From Pseudomonadota bacterium (GTDB taxonomy: Bacteria > Myxococcota > Myxococcia > Myxococcales > Myxococcaceae): DNA of 64,000 nt. Each line of letters starts with the position of its first letter. Within the stretch, counting starts at the first letter, position 1. The notes below the pieces were generated by a model that searched no databases, was not told the origin of the DNA, and saw nothing but the letters and a program-made list of their open reading frames with translations. Both the position numbers and the translations under genes were made by a program. Location: assembly GCA_023423535.1 (NCBI GenBank), contig JAFAFL010000128.1, positions 44,019 through 108,018 of the forward strand. Direction: 5' to 3'. Shown one piece after another: positions 48,196 through 56,831 of this stretch.

Positions 48196-51100
48196 ATGTT
48201 CGAGCGAATCATCCATTTCTCGATCAAAAACCGCTTCCTCGTCCTCGGGATGACGCTCGTCCTGATCGGCTTCGGGCTGAACGCGCTGAGGCAGCTGCCC
48301 ATCGACGCGGTCCCGGACGTCACGAACGTCCAGGTGCAGGTCCTCACCCAGTCGCCCGGGCTGGGGCCGGTGGAGGTGGAGAAGTTCATCACCTTCCCGG
48401 TGGAGGCGGCGCTCAGCGGGCTTCCGGATCTCGAGGAGGTCCGGTCCGTGAGCAAGTTCGGGCTCTCGGTGGTGACGGTCGTCTTCAAGGACGGCGTGGA
48501 CATCTATTTCGCGCGGCAGCTCGTGAACGAGCGCTTGCAGGCGGCGCGCGAGCAGATCCCGGAGGGCTACGGGCTTCCGGAGCTGGGACCGGTCTCGACC
48601 GGACTTGGAGAGATCTTCCAGTTCGAAATCCGGGGCGAGGACAGGTCGCCGATGGAGCTGCGCGCCATCCTCGATTGGGAGGTCGCACCCCGGCTGCGGT
48701 CGGTGCCCGGCGTCGTGGAGGTCAACTCCTTCGGCGGTGAGCTGAAGACGTACGAGCTGCAACTCGAGCCGGCGAAGCTGACCGCCTACGGCCTCACGCT
48801 GGAGCAGGTGATCGAGGCGCTCGAGGAGAACAACGCCAACGCGGGCGGCGGCTACATCGCGCGCGAGCAGGAGCAGGTGCTCATCCGCGGCGAGGCGCTG
48901 ATCGAGTCCCTCGACGATGTGCGGAACACCGTCGTCACCGCCTCGGAAGGCGGCGTCCCCGTGTTCATCGGCGATCTCGGCCGCGTGACGCTGGCCCCGC
49001 GCATCCGCCAGGGCGCGGTGACGCGCGACGGACGGGGAGAGGCGGTCACCGGCATCGTGATGATGCTCATCGGCGCGAACTCCCGCACCGTGGTGAACGA
49101 CGTGAAGGAGGCGGTGGTCCGTATTCGGCCCACGCTCCCCGAGGGCGTCACCATCGACGTCTTCTACGACCGGACCGATCTGGTGCGGAAGACGATCAAG
49201 ACCGTCGCCACGAACCTCATCGAGGGCGGTCTCTTCGTCATCGTGGCGCTCTTCGTGATGCTGCGGAACCTGCGCGCCGGGCTGCTGGCGGCATGCGCCA
49301 TCCCGCTGAGCATGCTCTTCGCGTTCATCGGCATGCGGCAGCTGGGAGTCTCCGGAAACCTGATGTCGCTGGGCGCGATCGACTTCGGCCTCATCGTCGA
49401 TGGCGCGCTGATCATCATCGAGAACACCGTTCGTCACATCGGCGAGGAGAACCACCGGCTGGGGCGGGCGCTCACGCGGGAGGAGCGGGACGAGGTCGTC
49501 TACCGCTCCGCGGTGGAGGTCCGGCGTCCGGCGGCGTTCGGCGAGACGATCATCGCCGTCGTCTACCTGCCGATCCTCGCGCTCACCGGCATCGAGGGAA
49601 AGATGTTCCAGCCGATGGCGATCACGGTGATCTGCGCCCTCGCCGGGGCTTTCGTCCTCTCGCTCACCTTCGTCCCGGCATTGGCGTCCCTTCTCCTCCC
49701 GCTCCGCGTGAAGGAGAAGGAGAGCGTGGTGGTGCTCGGCGCGCGCAGGGTCTATGAGCCCGCGTTGCGTTGGTCCCTGCGGCACCGGTTCTGGGTCTTC
49801 GGCGCCGCCGCGGTCCTGTTTCTCGTCAGCCTCGGCGTGGGAAGGCTCATGGGCGCCGAGTTCATCCCCCGGCTGGACGAAGGTGCGTTGGCGCTTCAGG
49901 CCTGGCGCCCGCCGTCGGTCTCCCTCGAGGAGTCGATCCGGCAGACGACCCTGATCGAGCGGGAGCTGAAGAAGTTCCCGGAGGTGACGACGATCATCTC
50001 GAAGACGGGACGCGCGGAGATCGCCACCGATCCCATGGGCGTGGAGATCAGCGACATCTTCGTGATGCTCAAGCCGCGTGAGGAGTGGACGACCTCGGAC
50101 ACCCGTGAGGGGCTCGTCGAGAAGTTCGACGCGACCTTGAAGCGAACGGTACCGGGCACGGCCTTCTCCTACTCGCAGCCGATCGAGCTGCGCGTGAGCG
50201 AGCTCATCTCCGGCGTCCGGTCCGACGTGGCGCTGAAAATCTACGGCGACGATCTGGAGAAACTGGAGGGACTCGCCGCGCGCGTGGTGCAGGTCCTGTC
50301 CGAGGTGCCGGGCGCGGCGGACGTGAAGGCGGAGCAGGTGGCCGGCCTCCCCGTCGCCCGCATCCGGATCGACCGCCAGGCGCTCGCGCGCTACGGGGTC
50401 AGCGCCCGCCATGTGCTCGAGGCCATCGAGACCATCGGTGGCCGGCAGGTCGGCACCGTGCTCGAGGGCCAGAAGCGTTTCGCCCTGCAGATCCGGTTCG
50501 CTCCCCTCGCCCGGGAGAACGTGGAGCAGCTCGGAGACCTCCGGATCGCTACGCCGGCGGGGCAGCTCATTCCGCTCGCGCAGCTCGCCCGCATCGAGGT
50601 GGAGGAGGGGCCGGCTCAGGTGAGCCGAGAGAACATCCAGCGCCGGATCACGGTCGAGTCCAACGTCCGGGGACGCGACATCCAGAGCTTCGTGGACGAC
50701 GCGCAGGAGCGGATTGCGCGGGAGGTGCAGGTGCCGCCGGGCTACTGGCTGGAGTGGGGCGGGCAGTTCGAGAACTTGCAGTCCGCCTCACGTCGGCTCC
50801 TGCTCGTCGTGCCGCTGACGCTCTTCCTCATTTTCGGGCTGCTCTACACGAGCTTCGGTGCGGTGCGGCCCGCGCTGCTCATCTTCCTCAACATCCCCTT
50901 CGCCACCACTGGCGGCATCTTCGCGCTCGCCCTGCGCGGGATGCCGCTGAGCATCTCGGCGGCGGTGGGGTTCATCGCGCTCTTCGGCGTGGCCGTCCTC
51001 AACGGGCTGGTGCTCGTCTCGCAGATTCGTCACCTCCGAGAGGCCGGCGCTTCCGTGGAGGACGCTGCCCACGACGCGGCGCACCTGCGGCTGCGGCCCG

Positions 51101-51333
51101 TCCTGACGACGGCGCTGGTGGCCTCGCTCGGCTTCATCCCCATGGCCCTCTCCACGGGCGCGGGAGCCGAGGTGCAGAAGCCGCTCGCGACAGTGGTGAT
51201 CGGGGGCCTCGTGACCTCCACGCTGCTGACATTGCTGGTGATTCCGAGCGTGTATCCCTGGTTCGACCGCGAGGCGCGGCGCGCAAGACCGGAACCCTCG
51301 ACTGTTCCCAAAGATCCCGGAGGCGTGGCTTGA
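48196..51333 (+). CDS. czcA: Heavy-metal RND transporter (CzcA family)
   Basis: 1045 residues with the RND plan of 12 membrane helices and two large periplasmic loops. The helix-4 signature AIDFGLIVDGALIIIENT is that of the heavy-metal (HME) branch, where the Asp residues relay protons. The opening FSIKNRFLVLGMTLVLIGFG and early DAVPDVTNVQVQV are also typical. It exports divalent cations (Co, Zn, Cd or Ni; or Cu/Ag) with proton uptake; the exact ion cannot be told. The CzcC start overlaps its stop. Confidence 0.95.
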   Translation: MFERIIHFSIKNRFLVLGMTLVLIGFGLNALRQLPIDAVPDVTNVQVQVLTQSPGLGPVEVEKFITFPVEAALSGLPDLEEVRSVSKFGLSVVTVVFKDGVDIYFARQLVNERLQAAREQIPEGYGLPELGPVSTGLGEIFQFEIRGEDRSPMELRAILDWEVAPRLRSVPGVVEVNSFGGELKTYELQLEPAKLTAYGLTLEQVIEALEENNANAGGGYIAREQEQVLIRGEALIESLDDVRNTVVTASEGGVPVFIGDLGRVTLAPRIRQGAVTRDGRGEAVTGIVMMLIGANSRTVVNDVKEAVVRIRPTLPEGVTIDVFYDRTDLVRKTIKTVATNLIEGGLFVIVALFVMLRNLRAGLLAACAIPLSMLFAFIGMRQLGVSGNLMSLGAIDFGLIVDGALIIIENTVRHIGEENHRLGRALTREERDEVVYRSAVEVRRPAAFGETIIAVVYLPILALTGIEGKMFQPMAITVICALAGAFVLSLTFVPALASLLLPLRVKEKESVVVLGARRVYEPALRWSLRHRFWVFGAAAVLFLVSLGVGRLMGAEFIPRLDEGALALQAWRPPSVSLEESIRQTTLIERELKKFPEVTTIISKTGRAEIATDPMGVEISDIFVMLKPREEWTTSDTREGLVEKFDATLKRTVPGTAFSYSQPIELRVSELISGVRSDVALKIYGDDLEKLEGLAARVVQVLSEVPGAADVKAEQVAGLPVARIRIDRQALARYGVSARHVLEAIETIGGRQVGTVLEGQKRFALQIRFAPLARENVEQLGDLRIATPAGQLIPLAQLARIEVEEGPAQVSRENIQRRITVESNVRGRDIQSFVDDAQERIAREVQVPPGYWLEWGGQFENLQSASRRLLLVVPLTLFLIFGLLYTSFGAVRPALLIFLNIPFATTGGIFALALRGMPLSISAAVGFIALFGVAVLNGLVLVSQIRHLREAGASVEDAAHDAAHLRLRPVLTTALVASLGFIPMALSTGAGAEVQKPLATVVIGGLVTSTLLTLLVIPSVYPWFDREARRARPEPSTVPKDPGGVA
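51319..51323 (+). promoter_or_regulatory. Ribosome-binding site for the TTG start of czcC
   Basis: GGAGG at 51319-51323, 6 nt before TTG 51330, inside the end of czcA. Together with the TTGA overlap it supports the TTG start. Confidence 0.5.
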
Positions 51334-52664
51334 GGCGGACTGAAACAGAGGTGGGTGAGGCGTCGCGGGGGCACGTGAGGTGCACCCGTCCGCCTGGGAT
51401 CAGCCGACTCCTGCAGGTGCTGCTGTGCGGGGCAGCAGCGCTCGGTGCCGCCGCCGTTCAGGCCCAGCCGATTCCTCTCGACGAGGCGGTGAGCAGGGCG
51501 GTCGGCCACAACCCCGACGTAAGTCGGGCTGCGGCGGGCGTCGAGGCGGCGGAGGCGGAGCTTCGTTCAGCGTCGCGGTTGCTGCGGAGCAATCCGGAGG
51601 TGAGCGTCTCGGCCGGTCCTCGTCGCGGCCCCGCCGGAGAGGCGTCGGTGGACGTCGGCGTCCAGCTCATGCAGCCGGTGGAGGTCGGCGGGCAGCGGCG
51701 CGCGAGGATCGATGTGGCGGAGGCAACGCTGCTGGGCGCGCGCGCCGAGCTGCAGGCAACGCGGGCGGAGGTCGCCGCCCGGACGCGCCGCACCTTCGCC
51801 GGCGTCCTCGGCGCCCAGGCGCAGCTGCGGGCGGCAGAGGAGGCCAGCGCCTTCGGGGAGAAGGCGGTGCTCGCCGTTCGGCAGCGGCTCGCCGCGGGAG
51901 GGGCATCTCAGATCGACGTCAACGCCGCGCTCGTGGAGTTCGGGCGCGCTCGCCGGGACGTGATCGTCGCGCGGCAGGCGCTGATCTCGCGCACCGCGGA
52001 GCTGTCTGGGTTGCTCGTCGCGACGCCGGAGTTCGTCCCCGAGCCGGCGGGCGAGCTGGGAGCAGTGGTCGCCCAGCTCGTGATCGAAGTGCCCGACGTA
52101 GAGGTCGCCACGGCGCGCGCGCTCGAAGCCCGTGCGGACCTCGCGGCGGCGCGGGCGGATGTCACCGTTGCGCAGACACAGATGGTCCTCAGCAGCCGCT
52201 CCGCGGTCCCCACGCCGGCGCTGGGCCTGGCGTACGAGCGTGAAGGGGCAGAGCAGGTCGTGCAAGGGCTCCTCGCGCTCGAGCTGCCCCTCTTCGACCG
52301 GAACCAAGCGGAGCGCGGGAGCGCTGCGGCGCAACTGAAACAGGCGCAGGTCCGCGCCGAGGCGCTCGAGCGGAGGATACGGATCGACGTGCGAGCGGCC
52401 CTCGAGAACCTCGATGCGGCGCGCGCGGGCGTGGCGTTGTTCCGCGAAGGCATCAACCAGGCGGCGCAGGACAACGTGAAGCTGATCGAGGCGGGATACC
52501 TGGCGGGGAAGCTCGACTTCTTCCAGTTGCTGCTCATGCAGCGCAACGCCGTGGAATCGCGCCGGGGCTATGTGGAGTCGCTCGAGGAGCTGGCCTCGGC
52601 CGCCGCGGAGCTGCGCCGCGTTCTGGGAGACGAAGGTTCGTCCGGAGGGCCCGTCAGCCGCTGA
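51330..52664 (+). CDS. czcC: Outer-membrane efflux protein (CzcC/TolC family)
   Basis: 444 residues from TTG 51330 (a GTG at 51375 would give 429 residues and a neater signal). Signal peptide ends at AAAVQAQPIPLDEAV. Two repeated TolC-type halves of long coiled coils (about 60-210 and 250-430) with IDVNAALVEFGRARRDV and LFDRNQAERGSAAAQLKQA, closing with LDFFQLLLMQRNAVE. It forms the trimeric outer-membrane exit of the CzcCBA pump. Its last 11 bases overlap the convergent ZIP-transporter gene. Confidence 0.88.
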   Translation: MRRTETEVGEASRGHVRCTRPPGISRLLQVLLCGAAALGAAAVQAQPIPLDEAVSRAVGHNPDVSRAAAGVEAAEAELRSASRLLRSNPEVSVSAGPRRGPAGEASVDVGVQLMQPVEVGGQRRARIDVAEATLLGARAELQATRAEVAARTRRTFAGVLGAQAQLRAAEEASAFGEKAVLAVRQRLAAGGASQIDVNAALVEFGRARRDVIVARQALISRTAELSGLLVATPEFVPEPAGELGAVVAQLVIEVPDVEVATARALEARADLAAARADVTVAQTQMVLSSRSAVPTPALGLAYEREGAEQVVQGLLALELPLFDRNQAERGSAAAQLKQAQVRAEALERRIRIDVRAALENLDAARAGVALFREGINQAAQDNVKLIEAGYLAGKLDFFQLLLMQRNAVESRRGYVESLEELASAAAELRRVLGDEGSSGGPVSR

Positions 52665-53400
52665 GCGAATCGAGGCCGGCGGACACCATCGTGAAGAGGA
52701 CGAATCCGCCGACGAACGCGAGCACCGACCGCTGCGAGTCATCGTGTGCGTCGTGCGCCTCTTCGAGCATGTCCTCAACCGCCGCGACGGTGAGCAGTCC
52801 CGCCGCGAACACGAGGGCGCTCATCTTCAGACGGGTGGGCGCGTCCCGCAGCGCGAAGTAGGAGAGCGCGGCGGCCCCGGAGACGAAGGCGAAGAACGAG
52901 GTGGCCAGAAGGAGGCGGCGGCGGCGCGGCACGTCCTTGTTCTGGAAATTCGCCACGGTCGCGAAGCCCTCCGGCACGTCGGCGAGCACTTGTCCCGCGG
53001 CGAGGGCGAGGGCGAGCGCCGGCGACACCGCGGAACCACTCCCGATGAGGAGGCCATCACTGGTGAGATCAACCGCGACCGCCACATAGACCATCCACAT
53101 GCCGGTGCGGACCCTGTTGCCGGCGTTCCCCTTCATCAAACGGCTGAGGCTCCTGTCGATGAGGACGTAGGCGACACCGCCACATCCGAAGGCGAGTCCG
53201 GCCCAGAAGCCCGACACCGTCTTCAGCGCTTCCGGCATCAGCTCCACGGACACCACCGCGATGACGATTCCCGCCGCAGCGTGCAGTGCCCAGTTGAGCA
53301 TGCGCGGTGTGGGCTTCGTGAACTCCGCAAGCAGCGCGCCGACGAAGTTGCCCGCGCCCGGCAACAGGGACAGCGCGAGGACCAGCCAAAGACCCGTCAT
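52654..53400 (-). CDS. ZIP-family metal transporter
   Basis: 248 residues, about eight membrane helices. ZIP signatures: HAAAGIVIAVVSVELMPEA in helix 2 and, in helices 4 and 5, DLTSDGLLIG and LADVPEGFATVANF, where the usual HN..EGLA metal site is partly changed (Ser-Asp in place of His-Asn). A His-containing loop (EEAHDAHDDSQR) could sense metal. ZIP proteins move Zn and similar ions into the cytoplasm, so importer and CzcCBA exporter sit back to back. ATG 53400. Confidence 0.82.
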   Translation of the reverse strand: MTGLWLVLALSLLPGAGNFVGALLAEFTKPTPRMLNWALHAAAGIVIAVVSVELMPEALKTVSGFWAGLAFGCGGVAYVLIDRSLSRLMKGNAGNRVRTGMWMVYVAVAVDLTSDGLLIGSGSAVSPALALALAAGQVLADVPEGFATVANFQNKDVPRRRRLLLATSFFAFVSGAAALSYFALRDAPTRLKMSALVFAAGLLTVAAVEDMLEEAHDAHDDSQRSVLAFVGGFVLFTMVSAGLDSLSG

Positions 53401-53541
53401 TCGCCCCTCAAGACACTGCGTGTGCGGACGACGGGCTTAACACGCGGCGTGGCGCGAACGGCACGGTCCACCGGCGGCGGACGACCTCCGGCGACCTCAG
53501 GTCGTCCATGGGAGAGAGGAACTCGCGCGGCCAACGGGCGC

Positions 53542-53550
53542 TATATAAAA
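53542..53550 (+). promoter_or_regulatory. AT-rich box just upstream of the envelope-protein gene
   Basis: TATATAAAA stands out in very GC-rich DNA, 8 nt before the ATG at 53559. It could be a -10 element of a leaderless or very short leader transcript; no matching -35 was recognised. Confidence 0.35.
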
Positions 53551-53558
53551 CATGGCGC

Positions 53559-54638
53559 ATGTATGTCGCCGCACTCGCGCTGGCCCTCGTCACCGGCACG
53601 ATGGCAGCCGCCGCACCTGCACACCCGCCCACGCTCCGGCTCGCCGCGCCCGGCCTCTCCACGAGCGATCTGGACGAGAAGAAGGCGCAGTTCCTCAACG
53701 GCTACTTCGCCGAACAGGTCTCGCGGCGCAGCGAGCAGCGCATCACCGTGCTCACCGGCGACGACGTCCGCGAGCTCGTCGGCGTGGAGCGGCAGAAGGC
53801 GCTGCTCGGCTGTCCAGAGGATGCGTCGGAGTGCGTGGCGGACGTGGCCGGTGCGCTGAAGGTGGACGGCATCATCCTCGGCAGCGTGGCGAGGTTCGGC
53901 AGCCAGTACGCGATCGTGGTGCGCGTCGTGTCGTCTCCCGACGGCGCGGTGGTGTGGAGCTCGTCGGAACGAGGTCTGAGCGAAGAGGGCCTGGTGGAGT
54001 GGCTGGCCAACGCTTCGGGCGCGCTGGTGGCGGAGGTGAACCGCACCGCGGCGGAGATCGCGGCGGCTTCCCGTTCGTCCTCTTCGGTCGAGGGCTCCTC
54101 GACTTCGACTCCCGGCTCGGGTTCACAGTCCGGCGCGGTGTCTGGGGCCACGGAAGAGGCTACGGAGGGCTTGCAGCCCGGCAGGCTCACCCGGAGGCGC
54201 GCGGGCGACACGCCGATCGACGCGGTGGCCTCGAGCGGTGCGAAGCGCGACGACAACAGCGTGTGGCTGAGCCTGCTCAACGCGGAGTACGCGCGGCGGC
54301 TGCGCGGCAGCACCTCGTGGGTGGGCGGCAGGCTCGCGCTCTACCAGCTCGGGTTCGGACGGCAGGTGACCTCGGTGAGCGGTGCCTGGCTGACGGCGCG
54401 GCTGCATCCGCTGCCGCCGGGGAAGGCGTGGAACTACTCGCTCGTGGGCGGCGCGGGCCTGGCGCTCATCTCTCCGCTCACCGGCAGCGGCACGGGCAGC
54501 GGGCGGTTGAGCAGCGACGTGTTCATCGGCGTCGAGGGCGGCTGGCGGGCGCTCCGGCTCTCCTGCGACCTGCACTACGCGGGCGCGGTGGAGCGCATCT
54601 ACGTCGTGCCGGGGCTCTCGCTGGCGCTGTCGTTCTAG
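53559..54638 (+). CDS. Secreted envelope protein with CsgG/TolB-N-like domain
   Basis: 359 residues. Signal peptide MYVAALALALVTGTMAAAA. Residues about 30-165 look like the alpha/beta fold of CsgG/LpoB/TolB-N type proteins (RITVLTGDDVRELVGVERQK, LKVDGIILGSVARFGSQYAIVV, SSPDGAVVWSSSERG). A Ser/Glu-rich linker (about 180-215) and a beta-rich C-terminal part (Leu/Gly-rich, ending GLSLALSF), which could be a small outer-membrane barrel, follow. Function unknown; the fold guess is by eye. Followed 2 nt later by the phospholipase-D-like gene. Confidence 0.72.
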   Translation: MYVAALALALVTGTMAAAAPAHPPTLRLAAPGLSTSDLDEKKAQFLNGYFAEQVSRRSEQRITVLTGDDVRELVGVERQKALLGCPEDASECVADVAGALKVDGIILGSVARFGSQYAIVVRVVSSPDGAVVWSSSERGLSEEGLVEWLANASGALVAEVNRTAAEIAAASRSSSSVEGSSTSTPGSGSQSGAVSGATEEATEGLQPGRLTRRRAGDTPIDAVASSGAKRDDNSVWLSLLNAEYARRLRGSTSWVGGRLALYQLGFGRQVTSVSGAWLTARLHPLPPGKAWNYSLVGGAGLALISPLTGSGTGSGRLSSDVFIGVEGGWRALRLSCDLHYAGAVERIYVVPGLSLALSF

Positions 54639-54640
54639 GC

Positions 54641-55291
54641 ATGGACGCAAAGCTCCTCCACGGTGACGCGCTCTACCGCGAGGTGGTGCTCGACAAGCTC
54701 GCCGGCGCGCGGGAGTCGGTGTGGATCAGCACCGCCAACGTGAAGGCGATGTACGTGGAGCAGGAGGGCGAGTTCCGACCGGTGCTCGACCTCTTCTCGA
54801 AGCTCGCCGCGCGCGGCGTGGAGCTGAGGCTCCTGCACGCGGAGCTGCCGTCGCGTCCCTTTCGCGCGGCGTTCGATCGCAAGAAGCGGCTCGTGCGCGG
54901 AGGACTGCAGCTGAAGCAGTGCCCGCGCGTGCACTTCAAATGCGTGCTCGTGGATGGCGCGTGGGTGTACCTCGGGAGCGCGAACCTCACCGGCGCCGGA
55001 CTGGGCGCGAAGGATCCGCACCGCCGCAACTTCGAGCTCGGCTTCGTCACCGAGGACTTCGACGTGGTGGACCGCACCACCGCGATGTTCGAGGCGGTGT
55101 GGAGCGGCGCCGAGTGCCGCGGCTGCAAGCTGCGATCGATCTGCCCGGATCCGATCGGGGAGGCGGAGCCCTCTCGACGCACGCGTGGCGCCCGTGGCAG
55201 CCGACCTGCCGGTGCTCGGGCCGCCCCGAAGTCGAAGGACGACGGCGTGCAGCTCGGTCGCGCGCGCAGGCTTGCCTTGCCGGGGCGATGA
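54641..55291 (+). CDS. Phospholipase-D-like protein with C-terminal Cys motif
   Basis: 216 residues, no signal peptide. One HKD site: HFKCVLVDG followed by GSANLTGAG, as in PLD-superfamily nucleases and lipases that dimerise to complete the active site. The front (ESVWISTANVKAMYVE, LAARGVELRLLHAELPSRPF) is the usual Rossmann-like half. After the domain comes CRGCKLRSIC (C-x2-C-x5-C), a spacing seen in the 4Fe-4S motif of Cas4/AddB-type nucleases, then a basic, disordered tail. Nuclease is likelier than lipase, but this is inference. ATG 54641, 15 nt before the HAD gene. Confidence 0.8.
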   Translation: MDAKLLHGDALYREVVLDKLAGARESVWISTANVKAMYVEQEGEFRPVLDLFSKLAARGVELRLLHAELPSRPFRAAFDRKKRLVRGGLQLKQCPRVHFKCVLVDGAWVYLGSANLTGAGLGAKDPHRRNFELGFVTEDFDVVDRTTAMFEAVWSGAECRGCKLRSICPDPIGEAEPSRRTRGARGSRPAGARAAPKSKDDGVQLGRARRLALPGR

Positions 55292-55306
55292 ACGGAAGGT
55301 CTCTGC

Positions 55307-55936
55307 ATGAGCAGGAGTGATTCTTCCGTGCCGCAGGTGGACGCGGTGCTGCTGGACCTGGGGAACGTGCTCGCGTTCCACGACAACGCGCTGTTGTGCC
55401 GCCGCCTCGCGGAGCACGTGGGGACGGTGCCGGACGCGCTGGTGGAGGCGTTCTCCTCGATCGAGGGAGGCCTTGCGGAGCTCATCAATCGCGGCGCGTT
55501 GGACCCCGAAGGCATCCGCCGCGAAGTGAGCCGGACGCTCAACGGGGACATCTCGATGAGCGACTTCGAGCGCCTCTTCTCCTCCCACTTCACCGTCCAC
55601 GAGGCGGTGCTGCCGCGGGTGGAGCGGCTCTGCGCGCAGGTGCCGGTGGTGCTGCTCTCGAACACCAACGCGCTGCACTGGGCCTGGCTGCGTCCGAGGC
55701 TGCCGGTGCTCGAGCGGTTCCGCGCCCACTGCCTCTCGCACGAGAGGGGCCTGGTGAAGCCGGAGCGCGCCTTCTACCTCGCCGCCTGCGAAATGGCCGG
55801 CGCGGCCCCCGAACGCTGCGCCTTCTTCGACGACATCCCGAAGTACGTCGAGGCCGCGGATTCACTCGGCATCCAGGGACGCCTCTTCACGACCGCTGAG
55901 TCTTTCGACGCGCAGCTGCGGACGCTGGGGCTCTAG
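55307..55936 (+). CDS. HAD-family hydrolase
   Basis: 209 residues, HAD subfamily IA. Motif I is VLLDLGNVLAF: the first Asp is present but the second is Asn, as in DxxNV HADs related to YihX. Motif II is LLSNTN, motif III is the Lys of LVKPE, and motif IV is CAFFDDIPKYVEAA. Likely a small-molecule phosphatase. GGAAGG lies 7 nt before the ATG. The last 50 bases overlap the convergent AraC gene. Confidence 0.88.
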   Translation: MSRSDSSVPQVDAVLLDLGNVLAFHDNALLCRRLAEHVGTVPDALVEAFSSIEGGLAELINRGALDPEGIRREVSRTLNGDISMSDFERLFSSHFTVHEAVLPRVERLCAQVPVVLLSNTNALHWAWLRPRLPVLERFRAHCLSHERGLVKPERAFYLAACEMAGAAPERCAFFDDIPKYVEAADSLGIQGRLFTTAESFDAQLRTLGL

Positions 55937-56831
55937 CCGCTTCCTGCCGTCGCCTCCACGCGGCGGGCGTCGCGCCGTGGTGACGGCGGAAGAGCCGGAT
56001 GAAGTGGGTGACGTCGCGGTAGCCCACGCGCTCGGCAATGAGGTCCACGCGTTCGTCGGTGCTCTGCAGGCGGCGGCGCGCCTCCGCCATCCGGCATTCG
56101 AGGATCCACTCGCCCACGCTGCGTCCGGTGTGTTCGCGCACCGACTCCGCCACGTGCGCGGCGGAGCGACGGACGGCTGCAGCGACATCGGTCAGGGAGA
56201 TGGGCTCGGTGCAATGGCGCTCAATCCAGGTGAGCGCGCGCTTCGCCACGTCCGCGGCACCGGTGCCTGCGGAGACGGGGACCGGCACCGCGATGCGCTC
56301 CAGCTCCACCAGCACCAGTTGCAGCAGCGCCCTCACCGCGCGGCCGTCGGCGGGTGCAGGCGCGGAGGCAGCCGGCTCGGACGTGGAGGTCTCCTCCGCC
56401 AGCAGCCGCATCCAGCGCAACAGCCGCCTGCGCTGCGCGGGCGTGGGACGCAGCACGGGGTGACAGCCCTCGCGCACGCGCAGCATCGGCCCGAGCCACT
56501 GCGCCGCCTCGCTCGCACTCCCCAGCGCCACCGGATGGAAGCCGACCGCCCAGACCTCGAGGTCCTCCCCGCCCACCACCCGGTGCGGATCTCCGGGCGG
56601 GATGAGGTGCACGTCGCCGGCGCGAAGTCGGAGGTGGCCGCGGTGCCGCACGCTCGACTCGCCGCGCAGCACGAGCAGCACCACCGCGTGCGCGTGCACC
56701 GACCCGCTGCCCGACCCCGCGTGCGCGCGAGGAGAGAAGCGGCCGGACCAGACCTCTGCACCGCCCTCGAGCCCTCTGACCTCCCTGCGCGCTTCCACGG
56801 CGGGAAGCCTCTCACGCCGAAGGCCTTTCAC
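55887..56831 (-). CDS. AraC-family transcriptional regulator
   Basis: 314 residues. N-terminal cupin sensor (about 25-115; HAVVLLVLRGESSVRHRG, LRAGDVHLIPPGDPHRV) and C-terminal double helix-turn-helix (about 195-295; ISLTDVAAAVRRSAAHVAESVREHTGRS and VDLIAERVGYRDVTHFIRLFRRHHGATP, the AraC signature). GTG start 56831 overlaps the stop of the upstream oxidoreductase gene (GTGA); a GTG at 56798 is the fallback. It probably senses a small compound linked to that oxidoreductase. Confidence 0.88.
   Translation of the reverse strand: MKGLRRERLPAVEARREVRGLEGGAEVWSGRFSPRAHAGSGSGSVHAHAVVLLVLRGESSVRHRGHLRLRAGDVHLIPPGDPHRVVGGEDLEVWAVGFHPVALGSASEAAQWLGPMLRVREGCHPVLRPTPAQRRRLLRWMRLLAEETSTSEPAASAPAPADGRAVRALLQLVLVELERIAVPVPVSAGTGAADVAKRALTWIERHCTEPISLTDVAAAVRRSAAHVAESVREHTGRSVGEWILECRMAEARRRLQSTDERVDLIAERVGYRDVTHFIRLFRRHHGATPAAWRRRQEAARAPASAAARRKTQRS

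Noticed and set aside
46952..52664. Acriflavine-type multidrug RND pump instead of metal efflux
   Set aside because: The helix-4 DFGLIVDGA signature, His-rich adaptor and metal-protein neighbours point to the heavy-metal branch.
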